Positions 52,424 through 61,578 are shown, counted from the stretch's first letter. The stretch: 64,000 bases of DNA from Alteribacillus bidgolensis (GCF_002886255.1 NZ_KZ614149.1:1-64000), one strand, 5' to 3'. Numbers and translations are program-made. The notes: generated by a model from the sequence alone, not told the origin.

Positions 52424-54058
52424 ATGAAAATATTACCGTCTAATATTTTCAGAAAATTTTTTATGATCAGTTTATTCACTGTTCTATTAGCAGCTTGTGC
52501 AAGCGAGCCAAATGAAGGCGGAGGAGAAGATGCTGGAGGAGATGGAAACGAAACGGCAGAGGAAGATGGAAGTGGGGAAGCATCTGATGGAGGCGATCTC
52601 GTCATCGCCACTTTGTCAGATATAACTGGAATGGATCCACATGATTCTAACGATGTCCCATCAAGTAATGTCCAGCATAATGTTTTCGAAACACTTGTTA
52701 TACAGGATGAAAATATGGAGTTGCAGCCCAAACTTGCAGAAGATTGGGAACAAACAGGAGATACGACATGGGAATTTTATCTTAGGGATGATGTTACCTT
52801 CCATGATGGAGCAGAGTTTAACGCAGAAGCTGTAAAAGCAAACATTGACCGTATTCAAGATGAAGAGGTAGCTTCTCCGCGTGCTTTTTTATATGAAATG
52901 GTGGAAGAAGTAAATGTGATAGATGAATTTACAGTAGAATTTGTTACAGAATTTCCATTTGCACCACTTCCAGCACATTTAGCACATAGCGGCGGTGGAA
53001 TAATTAGTCCCGACGCAATTGAAGAAGATTATGCTGCGATGGAGAATGGTGAACAGCCAGGGGATTATATTAATGATAACCCTCATGGTACAGGTATGTT
53101 TAAATTTCAAGAATGGGACAGTGGTAATGAAGCTGTGCTTGAAAAGAACAAAGATTATTGGGGCGATGTTCCAAATGTCGATACGGTAACCTTTAAAGTA
53201 ACGCCTGAAGATTTAACAAGAGTTGGAGAATTAGAGAAGGGACAAGCAGATATCATTTACCCAGTGAGTCCAAGTGACATGTCAAGAATTGAAAATACGG
53301 ACGGGGTGGATATGTATGTCCAAGACAGTTTAAGTCTTGAATATATTGGTTTTAATATCCAAAAAGAACCGTTTGATGACAAAAAAGTGCGCCAAGCGAT
53401 ATCAATGGCCGTAGATAAAGAGGCAATTGTTGAAGGGGTAATGGATGGGGCTGCTACGGAAGCGGTTGGTCCTATTGGAGAAAATGTATTTGGTTTTAGT
53501 GACGAAGTAGATGGACTGGAATACGACCCGAAACAAGCCAAAGATTTGTTAGCAGAAGCTGGATATGAAGATGGATTTTCTACTACCCTGTGGACAAATG
53601 ATGATCGTGAACGACAAGATATAGCAGAAGTAGTTCAGCAGCAGCTTAAGGAAATTGGTATAGAAGTTGAAATAGAAGTGTTAGAATGGGGAGCATACCT
53701 AGACAGTACGGCAGAAGGCGAGCATGACATGTTCATTCTAGGCTGGAGCACAGTGACCGGTGACGCAGACTATGGTATGTATCCACTGTTTCACTCTGAT
53801 AACCATGGGGATCCTGGAAACCGCTCCTTCTTAGAAAACGAAGAAATTGATGAAGTGCTTGAAGAAGCAAGAAGAGCAGAAGATGAAGAAGAAAGAAAAG
53901 ACTTGTATAAAGAAGCAATGGAACTTCTGGTAGAGGAAGCACCGATGATTTATTCTCACCACGATGATTATCTTGTTGGGATAAGAGATGAAGTCAAAGG
54001 GTTTTGGAAACATCCAAATGGCATTTATCAATTACTAGATGTATCGATTGAAGAGTAA
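52424..54058 (+). CDS. oppA: Peptide-binding lipoprotein, OppA/DppA family
   Basis: Extracellular solute-binding protein family 5, 544 residues. The lipoprotein signal ends LLAAC (about residue 25), then an acidic linker, GGDLVIATLSDITGMDPHDSNDVPSSNV, LAEDWEQTGDTTWEFYLRDDVTFHDGAEFNAEAVKANIDR and GTGMFKFQEWD, as in DppA and glutathione/oligopeptide binders. The ATG follows GGGGGG. It is transcribed away from oppCBDF, an unusual split that lets its dose be set separately. The exact peptide is unknown. Confidence 0.92.
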   Translation: MKILPSNIFRKFFMISLFTVLLAACASEPNEGGGEDAGGDGNETAEEDGSGEASDGGDLVIATLSDITGMDPHDSNDVPSSNVQHNVFETLVIQDENMELQPKLAEDWEQTGDTTWEFYLRDDVTFHDGAEFNAEAVKANIDRIQDEEVASPRAFLYEMVEEVNVIDEFTVEFVTEFPFAPLPAHLAHSGGGIISPDAIEEDYAAMENGEQPGDYINDNPHGTGMFKFQEWDSGNEAVLEKNKDYWGDVPNVDTVTFKVTPEDLTRVGELEKGQADIIYPVSPSDMSRIENTDGVDMYVQDSLSLEYIGFNIQKEPFDDKKVRQAISMAVDKEAIVEGVMDGAATEAVGPIGENVFGFSDEVDGLEYDPKQAKDLLAEAGYEDGFSTTLWTNDDRERQDIAEVVQQQLKEIGIEVEIEVLEWGAYLDSTAEGEHDMFILGWSTVTGDADYGMYPLFHSDNHGDPGNRSFLENEEIDEVLEEARRAEDEEERKDLYKEAMELLVEEAPMIYSHHDDYLVGIRDEVKGFWKHPNGIYQLLDVSIEE

Positions 54059-54064
54059 ATAAAA

Positions 54065-54100
54065 GAGCCCTATCTGTTGATAATGAGATAGGGCTCCTTT
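54065..54100. terminator. Terminator between oppA and treR
   Basis: The perfect 11-bp stem GAGCCCTATCT/AGATAGGGCTC is followed by CTTTT on the plus strand, with an A-run on the other side. Confidence 0.88.
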
Positions 54101-54158
54101 TGGCTTTCACTTACCTCTGTCTGGCCTTTAAACCTTATTAATTCGACGATAGGTTACT

Positions 54159-54872
54159 TTAATGGTTACGGCGGGCAAAATCAACAAACTTAAATTTATC
54201 TGGCCGGTGACGCGATTCGGTGTATTGAAAAAGGGTAGTATCATCAAGGTATACATGGTTTTTGACCACCACAATACTTGAAAACTCGTTCAGGTCTAAC
54301 AGCTCTTTATCCTCACTACTTGGCTTTTCAATCGTAATTTCTTTTTTAGCAAAGCTAATAATTAAACCTAAAACTGATTCTACATAGTGATAGATTGAAT
54401 CAGCACAAATTTCTTTTGTTAAAGCAGGAACAATGTCTTTTAATAAGTAGTCTTTATCATAAATAATTTTTTCTCCATCAATTTTCCGTACCCTGCCAAC
54501 TTTCCAAACCATTTCTTCAGCAGTTATAGAAAGCTGACTTTTAACCTCCTCGTCTGGAGTTATTTCTTGAAACGTTGTGACGTCAGTCGATACCCTTCCT
54601 TCCATTTTTTGAGCTAATTCTTTAAAGCTGACCAAACCGGAAACTGGAAAAGTGACTTTATTAATATCTAATACTACAGAGCCCTTTCCTTGAATTTTTT
54701 GAATGTACCCATGCTCAGATAACAATTTTAATGCTTTCCGAATGGTTTCTCGAGACGTAGAATACTCTTTTACTAACTGGTTTTCAGAAGGAAGGAGCTC
54801 TCCTGGCTGATAAAGACCATTCTTTACTTTTTCTGCAATGCTATCGTAAATATAAATATATTTTTTTTTCAC
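54159..54872 (-). CDS. treR: Trehalose operon repressor, GntR family
   Basis: A 237-residue regulator. The GntR HTH is IYDSIAEKVKNGLYQPGELLPSENQLVKEYSTSRETIRKALKLLSEHGYIQKIQGKGSVVL, followed by a UTRA ligand domain ending YTESRHRPDKFKFVDFARR, typical of TreR. TreR senses trehalose-6-phosphate. The frame is intact. GTG 54872 is chosen from GGTGAT spacing. It lies 24 bp after the treA remnant, as in treA-treR operons, and two perfect TreR-type operators remain upstream of that remnant. Confidence 0.9.
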   Translation of the reverse strand: MKKKYIYIYDSIAEKVKNGLYQPGELLPSENQLVKEYSTSRETIRKALKLLSEHGYIQKIQGKGSVVLDINKVTFPVSGLVSFKELAQKMEGRVSTDVTTFQEITPDEEVKSQLSITAEEMVWKVGRVRKIDGEKIIYDKDYLLKDIVPALTKEICADSIYHYVESVLGLIISFAKKEITIEKPSSEDKELLDLNEFSSIVVVKNHVYLDDTTLFQYTESRHRPDKFKFVDFARRNH

Positions 54873-54896
54873 GGCAATCACCAAATATACGTTTAT

Positions 54897-56039
54897 TTAG
54901 GTTAACAAGTAAACCACCGATTCATATGGACGAAGAACTACGTTATCTATTTTGTTTATGGAATCATCATAATTGGACAATAAAACGCTGCTATCTTTTT
55001 GTAACAAATGGTTTTGGTTTTCTGGAAGATGAAATACCGTTTCTTTTTGATAAAAGTTGTTCAATACTAATAACGCTTGATCTTCTGTTTTACGGACATA
55101 AGAAAAGATCTTCGGGTGATCAGCAAGCAGTAACTGGTAATCTCCTTTCGTGATTATGTCATATTGTTTTCGAAACTGAATTAGTTGCAGGTAGTGATAA
55201 TAAATAGAATTTTCATCCTCGAGAGCTTTTTCAGCATTTATTTCTTTATAGTTTGGTGCCGCTGAAATCCATGGTGTTCCAGAAGTAAAGCCTGCATGAG
55301 GCGTCTGATTCCATTGTACTGGAGTCCGGGAATTATCTCTGGATTTCGCTTTAATAATGTCCATAATTTCTTCCTCAGGGACGTTTTTGTCTTTTAATAT
55401 TTTATAATAATTGAGTGTCTCTACATCCCTGTATTCTTCAATGGTATCAAACTTTGGATTTGTCATTCCAAATTCTTCTCCCTGGTATATATAAGGGGTG
55501 CCCTGCATCAGATGAATTGTCGTAGCAAGCATTTTAGCCGATTCATTATGATACATTTCATCATCACCGAAACGTGTCACGACACGCGGTTGATCATGGT
55601 TGCACCAAAATAAGGCATTCCAGCCGCCTCCTTTATGCATTTCAGTCTGCCAGGTTGATAAAATATTTTTTAGCTGGACAAAATCAAACTCAGCTAATGC
55701 CCATTTTTCTCCGTTAGGATAATCTACTTTAAGGTGATGAAAATTAAATGTCATATTAAGTTCATTACGATCGGGACGAGTATATTTTATACAGTCATCA
55801 ATAGTAGTAGACGACATTTCTCCTACAGTCATGACGTCATATTTAGCAAAAACATTTTTATTCATTTCGTTCATAAATTCGTGAATTCGTGGACCATCGG
55901 TATAGAATTTACGTCCATCTCCCGGCGCTTTGCTTCCATCATCATTTGGAAAATCCTGGTCTTTGGATATTAAATTAATAACATCCAATCGAAAGCCATC
56001 TACGCCTTTTTCAAACAGAAACTTCCTAAAATGAAGCGA
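54897..56039 (-). pseudogene. treA: Trehalose-6-phosphate hydrolase, 5' third missing
   Basis: The reading frame encodes the C-terminal two thirds of a GH13 phosphotrehalase. It begins around FRKFLFEKGVDGFRLDVINL with the nucleophile Asp, then MTVGEMSS with the acid/base Glu, WCNHDQPRVVTRFGDD with the third Asp, and GTPYIYQGEEFGMTNP. Homology starts just after an in-frame TAG at 56040-56042. About the first 190 residues, and any start codon with a ribosome site, are absent, so the barrel cannot form. Full-length enzymes have about 560 residues. The promoter-operator region lies only 65 bp upstream, so a deletion probably removed the 5' end and perhaps treP. Confidence 0.9.
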
Positions 56040-56104
56040 CTATATTAGAAGGGATGTTGTTCTTTTCCCTTATATTAAAATTATAAATCCGCTTACATTT
56101 AATC

Positions 56105-56116
56105 TTGTATATACAA
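56105..56116. promoter_or_regulatory. TreR operator 1
   Basis: The perfect palindrome TTGTATATACAA is identical in core to the known Bacillus tre operator. It lies about 65 bp upstream of the treA remnant. Confidence 0.85.
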
Positions 56117-56142
56117 ATTTTTAAGTCAATATGTAGTGTAAC

Positions 56143-56154
56143 TTGTATATACAA
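56143..56154. promoter_or_regulatory. TreR operator 2
   Basis: A second perfect TTGTATATACAA lies 38 bp from the first. A TTGACT (minus strand, about 56123-56128) lies between them and could be the -35 element, so bound TreR would cover the promoter. Confidence 0.85.
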
Positions 56155-56757
56155 ATAGGTCAAGAAATAAATTTTAAGTAGGAAGTGTTCGGAGTGATCT
56201 TAAAAAAATAGTGACATACGAAATAGAGTGGCGGCATGTATTGGAGCAATAGAAAATATGTATAACGTTTTTACGTACTCGTCTGCTTGGTTAGAAGGAC
56301 CAGCAGAATTCCTTTTACTCATAAAGAAGTCGTCCAAATTTTTAAATTCTTGGACGAGGAGGAGTATGGAGATGTGCTGGCACTTGGGAATACACTGACT
56401 GGACTGAAAGTAATTAAAATGTTTATCGGCTATAAAGCAGGGACAATTGCTGCAACTTAACTTTCGACTATTGTGTAAATGATTGTATTGCTTACTGCTT
56501 AATGTCATTAGAAGATCAGTCATGGGTTCTGGAGATGACAAAATGGGGTGATTCTAGTAGTCGGTGTCATGATGGCCGTATTAACTTGGCCGTTTTTTTT
56601 GAAAGGAAAAGAGACTTCTTGTTGGCGAGCCGTTGTTATTCTAAGTATAGTTAGTACCGTTTCCATCATTGTATTTTCTATTCATCCGAAAACAGTCATT
56701 ACTTTCTGTAAAAAAGGAACGAATAATATTTTTACAGGTAAACAAAGTGTACTGTAG
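56155..56757. other. Decayed region without an intact gene
   Basis: About 600 bp between the tre operators and the BCCT remnant. A plus-strand frame (56548-56757, VVGVMMAVLTWPFFLKGKE...VILSIVSTVSIIVFSI) looks like two membrane helices but lacks a recognisable family and may be part of a transporter remnant. Nothing else could be supported. Confidence 0.4.
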
Positions 56758-57220
56758 TTGGAGGGGATAGGCATTTATCTTGAAATAGAAAATCCGGGTT
56801 CGGTTTCTGATGCTTTAATGGGTGCTGGCATGCATGCAGCCATGATTTCTATTACAGAACAATTACCATTTTTATTTATTGTCACTCCGCTATTTTTATT
56901 ATTAACCGTGCTTTTTGTGATAACAACGACCGATTCGATGGCTTTCACCATTTCTATGGGAGTAACGAGGGAAGGAAACCCGAAACGCGGTAATATTTTG
57001 GGCAGTGTTAATGGGAATGATTGCTGTTATTCTCCTATACATTGGAGAAGGAAGTGTAGAAGCTTTACAGAACTTTATCGTAGTAACAGCAGTACCAGTT
57101 TCCATTTTGCTTTTGCCAATGATTTGGCCTGCACCGAAAGCAGCTAAAAAAAGGCTACCAAAGAATAAAAATATAAAAAACTGTTCGGAAAGATACAAAC
57201 CGAACAGTTTTTTGCTTTAG
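56758..57220 (+). pseudogene. BCCT family osmolyte transporter, C-terminal remnant with frameshift
   Basis: The C-terminal third of a betaine/choline/carnitine transporter can be read: GIYLEIENPGSVSDALMGAGMHAAM, EQLPFLFIVTPLFLLLTVLFVITTTDSMAFTISMGVTREGNPKR. The frame then shifts near 56990 and continues as AVLMGMIAVILLYIGEGSVEALQNFIVVTAVPVSILLLP to a stop at 57220. The N-terminal two thirds are missing. BCCT proteins import compatible solutes such as glycine betaine. Confidence 0.82.
57177..57213. terminator. Bidirectional terminator between BCCT remnant and mreBH
   Basis: The perfect 8-bp stem CTGTTCGG/CCGAACAG has A and T runs on both sides. It overlaps the end of the BCCT frame. Confidence 0.88.
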
Positions 57221-58224
57221 ACCGAAGCTTTTTGTAATTTGTCGATCATTTTTAGAGATCGTCCTGTTCCAATAGCAACGGCTTCTAATGGCTGAGGGGC
57301 TAAATGAACAGGGACTATAATTTTATCACTAAGCCATTCTTCCATACCGCTCAGCAAGGATCCGCCACCAGAAAGAATGATCCCCTGGTCAACAATATCT
57401 CCGCTAAGTTCAGGAGGACAATTTTCCAACGTTCCGCGAATAGCTTCGAGTATGTGCTCAAGTGATTCTGCGATAGCTCCATGGATTTCACTAGAATGTA
57501 AAACAACAGATTTAGGAAGACCAGTCACAAGGTCACGGCCGCGAATTTCAAGTGACTGTTCTTGATGGTCTGGTAAAGCGTTGCCGATATTTATTTTAAT
57601 ATCTTCTGCAGTTCTTTCCCCAATAAGCAGATTATATGTTTTTCGCACATAATGGACGATATCTTCATCTAAGTTGTCACCGCCCCGGCGTATGGAATGA
57701 GAAGATACAACGCCTCCGTAGGAGATAATACCCACTTCAGTTGTTCCTCCTCCAATATCTACAATGACATTAGCTGTTGGTTCTTCTACCGGTAAATCTG
57801 AACCTAGTGCTGCAGCAACGGGTTCCTCTATTAAATGTACTTCTTTTGCACCGCAGCTCATTACCGCGTCCCTGATAGCTCTTCTTTCGACTGATGTCGA
57901 ACCACAAGGGGTGCAAACGATTACTTTTGGTTTTCGGACGGAAAAACCAACATTTTTACTTGTTTTTTTCATGATTTGTTTTAACAACGTGGAAGTTACA
58001 TCATAATCAGCAATCACGCCTTGTTTCAGCGGTCTCATCGCTACTATTTGACCAGGTGTTTTTCCAACCATTTCTTTAGCTTCCGTTCCAACTGCAAGTA
58101 CATCCCCTGTATCTGTATTTATAGCTACTACGGATGGCTCATTTAGAACGATTCCTTTTTCTTTAGTATAAACGAGGATATTTGCAGTACCCAGGTCAAT
58201 TCCTATTTCAGTATTTGATATCAT
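57217..58224 (-). CDS. mreBH: Actin-like cell-shape protein MreBH
   Basis: A 335-residue bacterial actin that guides lateral wall synthesis. Actin-fold motifs are EIGIDLGTANILVY (phosphate 1), VIVDIGGGTTEVGII (phosphate 2) and GIILSGGGSLLSGM (adenosine). The sequence tracks MreBH more closely than Mbl or MreB: a single-gene location away from mreCD, an IEEPVAAALGSDLPVEEP loop and the ending GRSLKMIDKLQKA. The ATG is preceded by GAAGGGTGAA. Confidence 0.88.
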   Translation of the reverse strand: MISNTEIGIDLGTANILVYTKEKGIVLNEPSVVAINTDTGDVLAVGTEAKEMVGKTPGQIVAMRPLKQGVIADYDVTSTLLKQIMKKTSKNVGFSVRKPKVIVCTPCGSTSVERRAIRDAVMSCGAKEVHLIEEPVAAALGSDLPVEEPTANVIVDIGGGTTEVGIISYGGVVSSHSIRRGGDNLDEDIVHYVRKTYNLLIGERTAEDIKINIGNALPDHQEQSLEIRGRDLVTGLPKSVVLHSSEIHGAIAESLEHILEAIRGTLENCPPELSGDIVDQGIILSGGGSLLSGMEEWLSDKIIVPVHLAPQPLEAVAIGTGRSLKMIDKLQKASV

Positions 58225-58779
58225 TACAATTCACCCTTCTTCAGGTTAATAGTTCCCACTCGTCATTTTATCGGGAAGTGAAAGGTACAGTAAGGGTCTA
58301 ATAGATTAGAAAAACTAAGTAGATGAATAGAACAGGAAGTTAAACACAGAAAAAAAGACTCATTTTATAAAAATATAAAATGTTGTTATGTCTAAAGTAG
58401 TTAAAAAGAAAGGAAGGAAGGGAGAATGAACATGGGTAAAAGGGCCCTCTTTTAAAATTGCAATCAGTTTTTTTAAAGAAAATGTAAGTTTTTGAGGAAA
58501 TATGTAATAAAATAGAAATATAAAGAGAGGGAAATAAATTCTTGTCAAGACTCATGTACTAAAGCCAATCCTGCCTTAAGCAAGATTAAATGTATAAACA
58601 AAAACCCTGTAAGATAAACAGCCATTTATATGGATTAAGACATACATATCTTATCGGTCTCATTTGTAACAATTGGAAACATAGAAGAGCTTAAACGAGA
58701 AAAATTATATTACGGACGTCTGAAAAAGAATGTATCTTTATTATAAAACCTTAACGTCTATTATATAAAAGAATGGGAT
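58225..58779. other. AT-rich intergenic stretch
   Basis: About 555 bp upstream of mreBH and of the small peptide gene. A fragment ACTTAGTTTTTCTAATC (minus strand, about 58304-58320) resembles the end of the dispersed repeat but lacks its hairpin. No gene, riboswitch or convincing terminator was recognised. Confidence 0.4.
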
Positions 58780-58808
58780 TTGGTATAAAGATGATAGATT
58801 ATTATAAT
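58780..58808 (+). promoter_or_regulatory. Promoter of the small secreted peptide gene
   Basis: TTGGTA (58780-58785), a 17-bp spacer and TATAAT (58803-58808) lie 36 bp before the ATG at 58844. Confidence 0.65.
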
Positions 58809-58843
58809 AAGAAATAACTAACAAAAGAGAAAGTTGGGGGAAA

Positions 58844-58981
58844 ATGAAGCGTTTGCTTCTTATTCCGTGTTCTATATTAATTGGATTTTTTCTGCACGTA
58901 AACATGGATAAATCACTCGCTGAAGAGCCGTCTCTGACATCAGTTGGAGAATCTGCTGCAGTGATTGAACTTATCGACTAG
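58844..58981 (+). CDS. Small secreted or membrane-anchored peptide
   Basis: A 45-residue product. A signal-like N-terminus (MKRLLLIPCSILIGFFLHV) is followed by an acidic 25-residue tail (DKSLAEEPSLTSVGESAAVI). The ATG follows TTGGGGG, and the gene has a good promoter and its own terminator, which supports a real unit. No family recognised; a peptide signal or small envelope protein is possible. Confidence 0.65.
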   Translation: MKRLLLIPCSILIGFFLHVNMDKSLAEEPSLTSVGESAAVIELID

Positions 58982-58987
58982 CAAAAC

Positions 58988-59014
58988 GATGCCAAAAAAC
59001 GGCATCTTTTTTTT
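58988..59014 (+). terminator. Terminator of the small peptide gene
   Basis: The stem GATGCC/GGCATC with an AAAAAAC loop is followed by eight Ts, 6 bp past the stop. Confidence 0.9.
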
Positions 59015-59078
59015 ATACTTGAATCAATTTCATAAGTGCTATTTTGATTATCAAAAACGAACATTATATGATTGTAGT

Positions 59079-59172
59079 GGAAGACGGCGACTCCTTTGGG
59101 ATAAGCTTGAGCTGAAGACCCCGCAGGCCGCTTGCTGCCGAGGAGACTGAAGCCAAGCCCGCGGCAAAGAAG
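59079..59172. repeat. Copy of a widespread Bacillaceae intergenic repeat
   Basis: GGAAGACGGCGACTCCTTTG, then GGATAAGC, AGACCCCGCAGGCCGCTTGC, TGCCGAGGAGACTGA and GCCCGCGGCAAAG follow the order of a roughly 100-bp repeat commonly seen in Bacillaceae genomes (recalled from memory). It is locally much richer in GC than its surroundings. This copy is degenerate. Confidence 0.7.
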
Positions 59173-59228
59173 ACCCTACGATATTTATAATGATATGGAA
59201 ATGAATGATGAAATTCATCCACTTAAGA

Positions 59229-59308
59229 AAAGTTTAACTTTGTTAAAGGAACAAAGTACAAGTAAAACTACCATTTCCGCCATAACGGCGGCAAGCCGAG
59301 TTTTTAAA
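59229..59308 (+). repeat. Dispersed structured repeat, copy D
   Basis: AAAGTTTAACTTTGTTAAAG, GAACAAAGTACAAGTAAAACTACC, TTTCCGCCATAACGGCGG and CAAGCCGAG followed by TTTTTAA. Here AAAACT pairs with AGTTTT and CCGCC with GGCGG, giving a long terminator-like hairpin. It lies about 360 bp before cysH. Confidence 0.7.
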
Positions 59309-59537
59309 TCATCTGGAAAGTGATAATCTTCCCTATTTATAATAACTTTTCAATATTATTGGTCCACATCTAACTGCCGCATTAAGCCACTTGCGTTCAA
59401 AAATTAAGCAAAAACTGCTTTATCTTAGCCGCACTCCCTTTCTATACTGTTTTAAACCGTTGGAAAATATAAGGTGGCGCTAAACTTTTATAAATACATT
59501 ATGGCTCGGCTCTAAGCCGGTTTTTTCTATTTTAGCA

Positions 59538-59566
59538 TTGACTTTTTATGCCATACTAACTAAAAT
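59538..59566 (+). promoter_or_regulatory. Promoter of the cysH operon
   Basis: TTGACT (59538-59543), a 17-bp spacer and TAAAAT (59561-59566) lie about 100 bp before cysH. A small hairpin CGGCT/AGCCG followed by TTTTTTCT lies just upstream at about 59507-59527. No SAM (S-box) leader was recognised. Confidence 0.6.
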
Positions 59567-59665
59567 ACTGTTTAACAAGTAAACATATAATCCTTATAAA
59601 CATAGTATGAATTAAAAGTGAAATACAAAGGTGTTCAGTCCAGCAAACGAAAGGGAGGTAAGCGA

Positions 59666-60373
59666 ATGCTGACCTATCAAACTTCAACTGAAAATCGATT
59701 GAAAGAAATTAATGATCAGGTACTGGCTAGAAAAGAAGCATTAGATGTTATCCGCTGGGGGTACGAACAATATGGAAACGACTTAGTGTACGCTTGCAGC
59801 TTTGGAGCGGAAGGAATCGTCTTAATTGATCTGATTAGTAAGATTAAACCAGATGCTGAGATTATATTTTTGGATACAGATTTTCATTTTAAAGAAACGT
59901 ATGAGCTTATTGACAAAGTAAAAGAAAAATATCCATTATTAAACATTCACATGCTGAAGCCAAAATGGACGCCGGCCGAACAAGCGGAAAAGGAAGGGGA
60001 TCGTTTATGGGAGACTAATCCCGACCGCTGTTGTCAAATTCGTAAACTAGAACCTCTTGAAAATGCACTGAACCAATATAGTGCCTGGTTATCAGGCTTA
60101 AGAAGAGAGCAATCACCAACTCGCCAAAACACGCAATTTGTAAATAAAGATAATCGTTTTTCCTCTATTAAAATATGCCCTCTTATTCATTGGACCTGGG
60201 AAGATGTATGGATGTATATTGAAACATTTAATCTCCCATACAATCCGCTCCATGATCAAAATTATCCAAGTATCGGCTGCGTTCAGTGCACATCTGCCGT
60301 ACTTGAAGGGGACGATTTAAGGAGCGGCCGCTGGTCAGGACAAGGAAAAACAGAATGCGGTCTGCATAAATAA
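59666..60373 (+). CDS. cysH: Adenylylsulfate/phosphoadenylylsulfate reductase with 4Fe-4S motif
   Basis: A 235-residue thioredoxin-dependent reductase that makes sulfite. The PP-loop is YACSFGAEGIVLIDLI. Both halves of the iron-sulfur motif are present (DRCCQIRK and GCVQCTS), and the catalytic Cys is in KTECGLHK at the end. The CC...CxxC pattern marks enzymes that use adenylylsulfate, which can bypass CysC. ATG 59666 follows AGGGAGGTAAG; the frame from 59618 is discarded. It is the first gene of the sulfate assimilation operon. Confidence 0.93.
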   Translation: MLTYQTSTENRLKEINDQVLARKEALDVIRWGYEQYGNDLVYACSFGAEGIVLIDLISKIKPDAEIIFLDTDFHFKETYELIDKVKEKYPLLNIHMLKPKWTPAEQAEKEGDRLWETNPDRCCQIRKLEPLENALNQYSAWLSGLRREQSPTRQNTQFVNKDNRFSSIKICPLIHWTWEDVWMYIETFNLPYNPLHDQNYPSIGCVQCTSAVLEGDDLRSGRWSGQGKTECGLHK

Positions 60374-60400
60374 AAGTAATAGAAAAAAGGGAGTGAAATT

Positions 60401-61543
60401 ATGACTCTAAGCCATCCTCACGGCGGAACGCTAGTAAACAGAAAAGATTTTTCGAAGAATACTGCAAGTATAGATGCAGTAATTCAACTGGATAACATTG
60501 CAATAGCTGACTTGGAGCTTATTGCAAATGGAGCGTTCAGCCCGCTGACGGGTTTCTTAAACCAGAAAGACTATGAATCTGTAGTGGATAATATGCGTTT
60601 ATCGGATGGTACGGTTTGGAGTATCCCTATTACTTTACCAGTTCCAGAGGACACATCGCTTTCCTTAAACACAGGAGATGAGGCTCTTCTTGTATATGAA
60701 GGAACGACCTACGGAACGATTCAAATTGAGGAGTTTTATACTCCAGATAAAGAAAAGGAAGCAGCTAATGTCTACAAAACGACAGAAGATGCACATCCAG
60801 GTGTTAAGAAACTGTATGAACGGCCGAACATTTATGCAGCTGGAACAGTGACTTTAGTAAAAGAAATACCTCATCAGCAGTTCCAGCAATATTATCTTGA
60901 ACCTGCTGAAACAAGAGAAACTTTTGCTCAAAAAGGCTGGGAAACCATTGTTGGGTTTCAAACGAGAAATCCAGTACACCGTGCTCATGAATACATTCAA
61001 AAAACGGCTCTTGAAACAGTAGATGGGTTATTTTTAAATCCTCTTGTAGGGGCAACAAAAGCGGATGACATCCCAGCAGATGTTCGAATGGAAAGTTATG
61101 AGGTTTTACTTAAAGATTATTATCCTGAAAACCGTACCTTCTTAGCTGTTTTTCCAGCGGCAATGAGATATGCAGGGCCGCGTGAAGCCATTTTCCATGC
61201 AATGGTTCGTAAAAACTATGGATGCACCCATTTCATAGTTGGAAGGGACCACGCCGGGGTAGGCGATTACTACGGAACCTATGATGCCCAGCACATTTTC
61301 AGGGAATTTACAGCAGAAGAACTAGGAATTAAACCGTTATTTTTCGAACACAGCTTTTATTGCAGCAAATGTAAAAACATGGCTTCTGCAAAAACCTGTC
61401 CGCACGGTAAAGAAGATCATGTAATCTTATCAGGCACGAAAGTGAGAGAAATGCTTAAAAACGGAGAGCATCCACCGGCAGAATTCAGCAGACCGGAAGT
61501 AATTGAAGTATTAATCAAAGGATTGAAAGAGAATGTCTCCTAA
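60401..61543 (+). CDS. sat: Sulfate adenylyltransferase (ATP sulfurylase)
   Basis: A 380-residue enzyme that makes adenylylsulfate from ATP and sulfate. Active-site motifs are VGFQTRNPVHRAHEYIQK and the late GRDHAGVGDYYGTYDAQ, plus a zinc-binding-like FYCSKCKNMASAKTCPH. The length fits the Bacillus single-domain form. The ATG follows AAAAGGGAGTG. It lies 27 bp after cysH. Confidence 0.95.
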   Translation: MTLSHPHGGTLVNRKDFSKNTASIDAVIQLDNIAIADLELIANGAFSPLTGFLNQKDYESVVDNMRLSDGTVWSIPITLPVPEDTSLSLNTGDEALLVYEGTTYGTIQIEEFYTPDKEKEAANVYKTTEDAHPGVKKLYERPNIYAAGTVTLVKEIPHQQFQQYYLEPAETRETFAQKGWETIVGFQTRNPVHRAHEYIQKTALETVDGLFLNPLVGATKADDIPADVRMESYEVLLKDYYPENRTFLAVFPAAMRYAGPREAIFHAMVRKNYGCTHFIVGRDHAGVGDYYGTYDAQHIFREFTAEELGIKPLFFEHSFYCSKCKNMASAKTCPHGKEDHVILSGTKVREMLKNGEHPPAEFSRPEVIEVLIKGLKENVS

Positions 61544-61578
61544 TTTCATAAATGCCAAAAGAAGAAAGGAAGTACAAA

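Noticed and set aside
56070..56100. Catabolite-responsive (cre) site near the tre operators
   Set aside because: TGTAAGCGGATTTA on the minus strand differs from the cre consensus at about three positions, too many to call.
56200..56541. 113-residue minus-strand frame in the decayed region
   Set aside because: No ribosome site or recognisable motif; it lies in the degraded stretch between tre operators and the BCCT remnant.
59567..59665. SAM (S-box) or T-box leader ahead of cysH
   Set aside because: Neither the S-box core nor the T-box AGGGTGGNACCGCG signature is present in the leader.
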